Positions 58,901 through 64,000 of a DNA stretch of 64,000 nt are shown here, piece after piece. Under the pieces are notes generated by a model. It did not search any database. It was not told the origin of the DNA and saw nothing but the letters and a program-made list of their open reading frames with translations. The position numbers were made by a program, and so were the translations under genes. Every line of letters starts with the position of its first letter. The first letter of the stretch is position 1. The DNA is from Acanthococcus lagerstroemiae (lineage: Eukaryota; Arthropoda; Insecta; Hemiptera; Eriococcidae), in the NCBI GenBank assembly GCA_031841125.1, contig CM063112.1, positions 63,045,722-63,109,721 of the forward strand, read 5' to 3'.

Positions 58901-61122
58901 ACCCGCTGGGTTTTGCCTCACCCATTGTCATCCGAGGTAAGATACTGTTCCAGCAATTATGGAAGCTTGGTGTCAAGTGGGATGATCCCTTGCCAGACCA
59001 AATAGCTGACGCTTTCCGTTTGTACATCGCTGACCTAATTGATGTTAAGCGCCTAACCTACCCTCGTTTTGTAGGCAACGACACTAAAGACCGTATCATT
59101 GGGTTTAGTGATGCTTCTGAGCAAGCTTATTGCGCTGTTGTTTACGCTGTTACTAGCGAATCTGGTACCCGTAGATCTACGCTCTTGTGTTCTAAGACAC
59201 GAGTAGCTCCTGTCAAGTCCTTAACTGTGCCGCAGTTGGAACTGCAAGCTGCTGTGTTGCTGTCCGATTTAGTCAACCGTGTGCGCAATACAATCATCGT
59301 GGAGGACCACCATGTTCACCTGTATTCCGACTCATCCATTGTCCTATCTTGGTTGGCTCGACCACCCAGTGATTGGAAGATTTTTGTCCGCAATCGTATC
59401 GCGAAAATCATTTCAAAATTTCCAAGTGATCATTGGGGTCACATCAGCGGTAAACTGAACCCAGCTGATCTTGCTACCCGTGGTCTGACTACCGATCAAT
59501 TGTCTACATTATCGTTATGGTATTTTGGTCCTGAGTTCATCATCCAGGATGAAATCCCTAAGTCTGTCTTCGAGATAGATGACCGTTGTAAAACCTATCT
59601 CTCCAAACCAAAAGCCGTTGCCCTTGTCGTAGCTGATAACACCGGGGATAGCGTGATAATTGAGTCATGTTCATCGTACCTCAAGCTAGTCCGCTTGTAC
59701 GCTACTGTCAAGGCAATATGTCGCCGCTGGCGATCTAAGGCAACATTGAAGCAGCCAACCCAAGTTGCATTGGTTGATCTAATCTTTGCTGAGCAACACT
59801 TGATCCGAGTTACCCAGCATACAATGTTTGCTGATGAATACCAACGGTTGAGGTCAAACCGTAGGATCTGCAAACGCAGTCGCTTACGTCGTCACGCGCC
59901 TTTTCTTGATGAATGCGGGCTCATTCGTTCTCGAACCCGTATCCAAAATGCTGGTGTTTCCTATGACCGCAGAAATCCGATAATTCTGCCGTCTCGCTGT
60001 CACTTTACAACCATATTTGTCCGCCATATCCACGAACGATACTTCCATGCTACTCGAATGTTCCTTTATGCCTATCTATCTGTCCAATATGTGTTCATTG
60101 GAGGTATCACCGGTGTGATCAAAGCTGTGTTGAGTCGCTGCGTACCATGTCGCCGTCACCTCTCTAAGGCAAGGCCCCAGCTTATGGCTGACTTGCCCCT
60201 TGATCGAGTGAATCCAAGGCCTCCATTTGCAATCATCGGCGTCGATTACGCGGGCCCATTTACCGTTAAATGTAACTATCACCGCACCACAAAGTATGCC
60301 AAAGCTTACGCTGCTGTGTTTATCTGCTTCGCCACGCGCGCTGTTCATATTGAGTTAGCACCTTCATTATCAACTGAAGAGTTTTTGCATGCTCTGAAAT
60401 GTTTTGTTGCCCGCCGTGGTCTACCAACAACAATACATTCCGATAATGGGACTAACTTCAAGGGTGCCGATCGCTACTTGAACTTTGGAGACAAACTGAT
60501 ATCCGACTATGCGCTTACTAATTCCATTCAATGGAAATTCAACCCACCGTATACTCCGCACCGAGGTGGAATATGGGAGTCTGCTGTCAAGAGCGCTAAA
60601 CGTTTCTTGCCTATTGTCACAAATGGGCAGACGCTCACGTACAACGAACTCCGAGTCCTATTGACCCAGATTGAAGGGCTACTCAACTCTCGTCCCCTGG
60701 TCTATTCGAGGACCTCCGAGACCGACAATGAAGTTTTGACACCAGGTCACTTCCTCATTGGCCGCAATCTGTCAGTTATACCTGAACCATCCGAGTCGAC
60801 TGTGTCAATACCGCTATCGGCCCAATATCGTGCCAACTGTCGCCGTTTGACTGAATTTTGGAAGCTATGGTCCGTTGATTATGTAAATCAACTTCGCTGC
60901 CGCTCTAAGTGGCTTGACCCACAGCCTAATTTCACCGAAGGCCAGGTTGTGTTACACCGACAATTGAATGTCCTACCAATGGAATGGCCGCTTGCTCGCA
61001 TTGAACGATGCTTTCCTGACAAGAATGGCGTCATCCGTACTGTCCAGATCCGTGTCAATGGGCAGTTGAAGACCGTCCCGACAATTCACTTGATTTATTT
61101 ACCAGTAGATAAACACGATTAG
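55966..61122 (+). CDS. BEL/Pao gag-pol polyprotein
   Basis: Open frame of 1,718 residues from ATG 55966; the upstream ATG at 55894 would add 24 hydrophobic/basic residues and is less likely. Domain order is a gag-like DUF1759 region from about residue 124 (KIDLPVFDGKIENF), CCHC-like zinc knuckles at about 342-400 (CPIC, CRNC, CTKC), an aspartic protease near 467 (LLDSCSQLNLI), and reverse transcriptase at 755-880 (RVVFNAS, VSGDVAKMYR, YMDD at 872-875). These are followed by a Pao-type A17 region (SKLFDPLGFASP), RNase H near 1046 (GFSDASEQ), an integrase zinc-binding region near 1354 (HIHERYFHA), an integrase core with Asp in GVDYAGPF, Asp in SDNGTNF and Glu in GGIWES, and a C-terminal DUF5641 region. 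No stop or frameshift is seen. Protease has DSC where retroviral enzymes have DS/TG. Confidence 0.95.
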   Translation: MSVFDYDRSSRLAKRSIAKACSILTLAVGKPCTLANVSEVRAALDELAYEYDEFRKIIREGYSHITEDTSAEDAIIADRDSISATVVSVRGKANAFIAEFEGNRNRYSLNASLNSTLPDGGGVKLPKIDLPVFDGKIENFLDFWALFENLVHNEANIPKVKKLAYLKKSCTGEPFDRIKNLPLTDSGYDQAVSLMVNEYKDMKSIIRVHFDTLFSVNRIKNAKEVPILLSTVDKALKGLEACGERTKNWSSLVSYIVSERLDEPTFNEFEKTLTTNTVFPSWDLLRQFLENISSISKRKTDGNASPFANPKTSSSIRVNTPSKRSTSLVASGCSDKSGKPKCPICAQSHLLIDCDDFRTKTPRERYGSLKSKPVCRNCFNTSHKTSECPKQPRCTKCKLAHHTLLHFDEEKSTDNSAAANAPDVKVVTVSVVTPNASMLSIRNPTVLLPTAVVKFVSGKTSGEMRVLLDSCSQLNLITKSFVSRLQIPTSRCEFAQKVSGVNGTQSVSKLMVHLSLESQTKPFHFETSFNVINTKLPYSVRNLQLGSLCTGLSKYQLADPAYYASTVSISEVDALLGIEAYNRCVRGNVVNIGSLCLRDTTLGWTLSSSGVPNLKLPHSESSPLYCGLTLDNIDQRLQRFWEVESIPSSPDISSEAIQCEKHFEQTFTRNSSGKFVVRLPFNRDPSCIVNNYDQTLSYYKRIERRLSNPIAIKYDEFMQEYINLGHMTAIPNADVTKRHFIPHHAVLKPSSTTTQLRVVFNASSETRSGLSLNDILMVGPVLQPELFDHLLRFRCYKYAVSGDVAKMYRCILVHKSDRMYQSILWKNLVYELNTVTYGTGPASYQATKCLDKLAEEYEPTDTMVAEIIRKCFYMDDWFFGADSDSEVIRIRKIVHGVLAGAGFQLRKYQSNSRDVLDSIDPELIETKLSKSFGGNDSLSILGLSWVPSLDVFQLKTDFGMNTNIVTKRLVLSTVSKLFDPLGFASPIVIRGKILFQQLWKLGVKWDDPLPDQIADAFRLYIADLIDVKRLTYPRFVGNDTKDRIIGFSDASEQAYCAVVYAVTSESGTRRSTLLCSKTRVAPVKSLTVPQLELQAAVLLSDLVNRVRNTIIVEDHHVHLYSDSSIVLSWLARPPSDWKIFVRNRIAKIISKFPSDHWGHISGKLNPADLATRGLTTDQLSTLSLWYFGPEFIIQDEIPKSVFEIDDRCKTYLSKPKAVALVVADNTGDSVIIESCSSYLKLVRLYATVKAICRRWRSKATLKQPTQVALVDLIFAEQHLIRVTQHTMFADEYQRLRSNRRICKRSRLRRHAPFLDECGLIRSRTRIQNAGVSYDRRNPIILPSRCHFTTIFVRHIHERYFHATRMFLYAYLSVQYVFIGGITGVIKAVLSRCVPCRRHLSKARPQLMADLPLDRVNPRPPFAIIGVDYAGPFTVKCNYHRTTKYAKAYAAVFICFATRAVHIELAPSLSTEEFLHALKCFVARRGLPTTIHSDNGTNFKGADRYLNFGDKLISDYALTNSIQWKFNPPYTPHRGGIWESAVKSAKRFLPIVTNGQTLTYNELRVLLTQIEGLLNSRPLVYSRTSETDNEVLTPGHFLIGRNLSVIPEPSESTVSIPLSAQYRANCRRLTEFWKLWSVDYVNQLRCRSKWLDPQPNFTEGQVVLHRQLNVLPMEWPLARIERCFPDKNGVIRTVQIRVNGQLKTVPTIHLIYLPVDKHD

Positions 61123-61248
61123 TCACTGGTTGCACTAATTGTTAATCTATCATTATAAGATGTTTAGTCTTATCTTACGGCATTATCATTTATAAGATGT
61201 TTAGTCTAATCTTTCTACCCTCTGACCACTGGTCAGCGGCCGGGAGAA
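61123..61248 (+). other. 3' untranslated region of the BEL/Pao element
   Basis: Contains ATAAGATGTTTAGTCT twice (about 61155 and 61192). It ends CGGGAGAA before the 3' LTR, a short purine run that may be the polypurine tract. Confidence 0.6.
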
Positions 61249-61437
61249 TGTACATGCGTTATCTGTCCTCCGTGCGTAAACGTGCCGTGCCGGTTTGAAC
61301 CGTTATGGTTTTTCTTGCACTTTGTAGCGTCGGGCGTATTATTCTGCATGTTTGTTTTTCGAGTACAGTCCACTTTTCTCTCGTGTTTTTTTTGACCATT
61401 TTATTCAGTCGCGAATGCACACACTACGGACGCTACA
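61249..61437 (+). repeat. 3' LTR of the BEL/Pao element
   Basis: 189 bp, matching the 5' LTR at every position compared except for two fewer T in the poly-T run. Followed by the TACAC duplication and resumed satellite. Confidence 0.95.
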
Positions 61438-64000
61438 TACACCGATTGCTTTTTCAAAACGGTGAAAATCTCCGGACTGGGGATAGCTAGAGGAAAACGG
61501 TTTGAAACTTTGAGATCAAATTGATCTCCTGTTTCCAAAGTGTCAACCCGGTTCGCAGTAGGTGCCGCCAATCCAAAGATTTTTGCATTTTTTGAGTTCC
61601 CCCCAGAGGAATTAGCGATTTCGAAAACGTCAGCGAATATACTGAAAATGCCTTCAGCACGTCGAATATGCAACTCAACATACACCGATTGCTTTTTCAA
61701 AACGGTGAAAATCTCCGGACTGGGGATAGCTAGAGGAAAACGGTTTGAAATTTTGAAAGCCAATTGATCTCCTCTTTCGAAAGTGTCAACCCGTTTCGCT
61801 GTGGCTGCCTCCAATCCAAAGATTTTTGCATTTTATTAGTTCGCCCCAGAGAAATTAGCGACTTCGAAAACGTCAATTGGCGTATGAGAAATAGCATATT
61901 TTATTCTTCGAAGGCGCCCCAATTGTATTTCAAATTTGATAAAATTCTGGTAATGCCTTCAGCACGTTGAATATGCAACTCAACATACACCAATTGCTGT
62001 TTCCGAAATCGCGAATTTCTCTGGGGGGAACTAATAAAACGTGAAAATCTCCGGACTGGGGATAGCTAGAGGAAAACGGTTTGAAATTTTGAGATCAAAT
62101 TGATCTCCTGTTTCCAAAGTGTCAACCCGTTTCGCAGTAGGTGCCGCCAATCCAAAGATTTTTGCATTTTTTGAGTTCGCCCCAGAGGAATTAGCGATTT
62201 CGAAAACGTCAATTGGAGTATGAGAAATAGCATATTTTATTCTTCGAAGGCGCCCCAATTGTATTTCAAATTTGATAAAATTCTGGTAATGCCTTCAGCA
62301 CGTTGAATATGCAACTCAACATACACCAATTGCCGTTTCCGAAATCGCGAATTTCGCTGGGGGGAACTAATAAAACTCGAAAATCTGCGGACTGGGGATA
62401 GCTAGAGGAAAACGGTTTGAAATTTTGAAAGCCGAATGATCTCCTGTTTCCAAAGTGTCAACCCGTTTCGCAGTAGGTGCCGCCAATCCAAAGATTTTTG
62501 CATTTTATTAGTTCGCCCCAAAGAAATTAGCCATTTCAAAAACGTCAGCGAATATACTGAAAATGCCTTCAGCACGTCGAATATGCAACTCAACATACAC
62601 CAATTGACTTTTTCGAAACGGCGAATTTCTCTGGGGGGACTAATAAAACGTGAAAATCTCCGGACTGGGGATAGCTAGAGGAAAACGGTTTGAAACTTTG
62701 AGATCAAATTGATCTCCTGTTTCCAAAGTGTCAACCCGTTTCGCAGTAGGTGCCGCCAATCCAAAGAATTTTGCATTTTTTGAGTTCCCCCAGAGGAATT
62801 AGCGATTTCGAAAACGTCAGCGAATATACTGAAAATGCCTTCAGCACGTCGAATATGCAACTCAACATACACCGATTGCTTTTTCAAAACGGTGAAAATC
62901 TCCGGACTGGGGATAGCTAGAGGAAAACGGTTTGAAATTTTGAAAGCCAATTGATCTCCTCTTTCGAAAGTGTCAACCCGTTTCGCTGTGGCTGCCTCCA
63001 ATCCAAAGATTTTTGCATTTTATTAGTTCGCCCCAGAGAAATTAGCGACTTCGAAAACGTCAATTGGCGTATGAGAAATAGCATATTTTATTCTTCGAAG
63101 GCGTCCCAATTGTATTTCAAATTTGATAAAATTCTGGTAATGCCTTCAGCACGTTGAATATGCAACTCAACATACACCAATTGCTGTTTCCGAAATCGCG
63201 AATTTCTCTGGGGGGAACTAATAAAACGTGAAAATCTCCGGACTGGGGATAGCTAGAGGAAAACGGTTTGAAATTTTGAGATCAAATTGATCTCCTGTTT
63301 CCAAAGTGTCAACCCGTTTCGCAGTAGGTGCCGCCAATCCAAAGATTTTTGCATTTTTTGAGTTCGCCCCAGAGGAATTAGCGATTTCGAAAACGTCAAT
63401 TGGAGTATGAGAAATAGCATATTTTATTCTTCGAAGGCGCCCCAATTGTATTTCAAATTTGATAAAATTCTGGTAATGCCTTCAGCACGTTGAATATGCA
63501 ACTCAACATACACCAATTGCTGTTTCCGAAATCGCGAATTTCTCTGGGGGGAACTAATAAAACGTGAAAATCTCCGGACTGGGGATAGCTAGAGGAAAAC
63601 GGTTTGAAATTTTGAGATCAAATTGATCTCCTGTTTCCAAAGTGTCGACCCGTTTCGCAGTAGGTGCCGCCAATCCAAAGATTTTTGCATTTTTTGAGTT
63701 CGCCCCAGAGGAATTAGCGATTTCGAAAACGTCAGCGGATATACTGAAAATGCCTTCAGCACGTCGAATATGCAACTCAACATACACCAATTGCTTTTTC
63801 AAAACGGTGAAAATCTCCGAACTGGGGATAGCTAGAGGAAAACGGTTTGAAATTTTGAAAGCCGAATGATCTCCTCTTTCGAAAGTGTCAACCCGTTTCG
63901 CTGTGGCTGCCTCCAATCCAAAGATTTTTGCATTTTATTAGTTCGCCCCAAAGAAATTAGCCATTTCGAAAACGTCAGCAAAAAAACTGAAAATGCCTTC
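61438..64000. repeat. satellite array continued to window end
   Basis: The same satellite as before the retrotransposon. GATAGCTAGAGG marks lie at 61482, 61725, 62061, 62397, 62670, 62912, 63248, 63584 and 63827, spacings 243, 336, 336, 273, 242, 336, 336, 243. The first four form a block of about 1,188 bp that restarts at 62670, a higher-order repeat. Units are more uniform than at 51200-54130. The array runs off the window. Confidence 0.9.

Larger units (their letters stand above)
55541..61437 (+). mobile_element. full-length BEL/Pao LTR retrotransposon
   Basis: 5,897 bp, bounded by LTRs at 55541-55731 and 61249-61437, both TG...CA. TACAC stands on each side (55536-55540 and 61438-61442) as a 5-bp target duplication. 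The satellite sequence reads straight across the insertion (CAACATACAC | CGATTGC). A single intact gag-pol frame fills the interior. The LTRs match except for a poly-T run of 10 versus 8, so insertion is recent and the copy may be active. Confidence 0.95.

Noticed and set aside
58581..59027. Minus-strand ORFs inside the BEL/Pao pol gene
   Set aside because: Antisense shadows of a fully open, domain-rich plus-strand frame.
48646..64000. CRISPR array
   Set aside because: Eukaryotic genome, unit length 243-336 bp, no short direct repeats with unique spacers.

Overview
The window looks like an arthropod, most likely insect, nuclear contig, AT-rich, with short spliceosomal introns. Evidence is a pacifastin-type inhibitor gene (an arthropod family), intron-containing animal genes (acylaminoacyl peptidase, HSBP1), a BEL/Pao retrotransposon and R1-clade, hAT-like and pogo-like elements. 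A hemipteran is plausible because insect double-jelly-roll capsid-like genes of this type are common there, but the species cannot be fixed from sequence alone.

Layout. 1-3177: intergenic DNA with a tRNA-derived SINE. 3178-10096: a 6.9-kb unit bounded by inverted terminal repeats, each an (AGT)n tract plus a hairpin. It carries three minus-strand genes at one end (a coiled-coil ORF, a frameshifted penton/minor-capsid-like gene and a truncated double-jelly-roll capsid-like gene). It looks like a decayed, non-autonomous Polinton-like or viral element. A hAT-type MITE with a perfect 8-bp target duplication and a GC-rich R1-clade retrotransposon tail have landed inside it. 10097-14608: foldback and pogo-like MITEs, degenerate tandem repeats, and a two-exon gene for a secreted pacifastin-like peptide.

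14609-26467: two tandem, co-oriented, apparently intact 13-exon genes for acylaminoacyl-peptidase (735 and 732 codons), with matching exon phases and complete Ser/Asp/His triads. 27077-28036 (minus): HSBP1, in which one intron has AT-AC ends and U12-type signals. 28963-45160 (plus), divergent from HSBP1: a 13-coding-exon gene for a protein of about 1,904 residues. It has an N-terminal coiled coil, a 3.2-kb exon with several tandem peptide-repeat families, a conserved helical C-terminal region and a lysine-rich tail. Its plan resembles little elongation complex subunit 1, held tentatively. Its introns hold a 534-bp hAT-type MITE with perfect target duplication, a long hairpin and other repeats.

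45161-64000: repeat-dominated. A foldback unit with an iterated 16-20-bp motif is followed by a 265-bp-arm inverted repeat, which grades into a satellite array running to the window end. Satellite units come in three length classes (about 243, 272 and 336 bp) in a partly regular order, and each full unit is itself an inverted repeat. An apparently full-length BEL/Pao element (55541-61437) is inserted in the array, with a 5-bp target duplication and LTRs differing only in a poly-T length. It is the youngest event visible. Part of the array (about 51200-54130) is so rich in small deletions that consensus error is likely.
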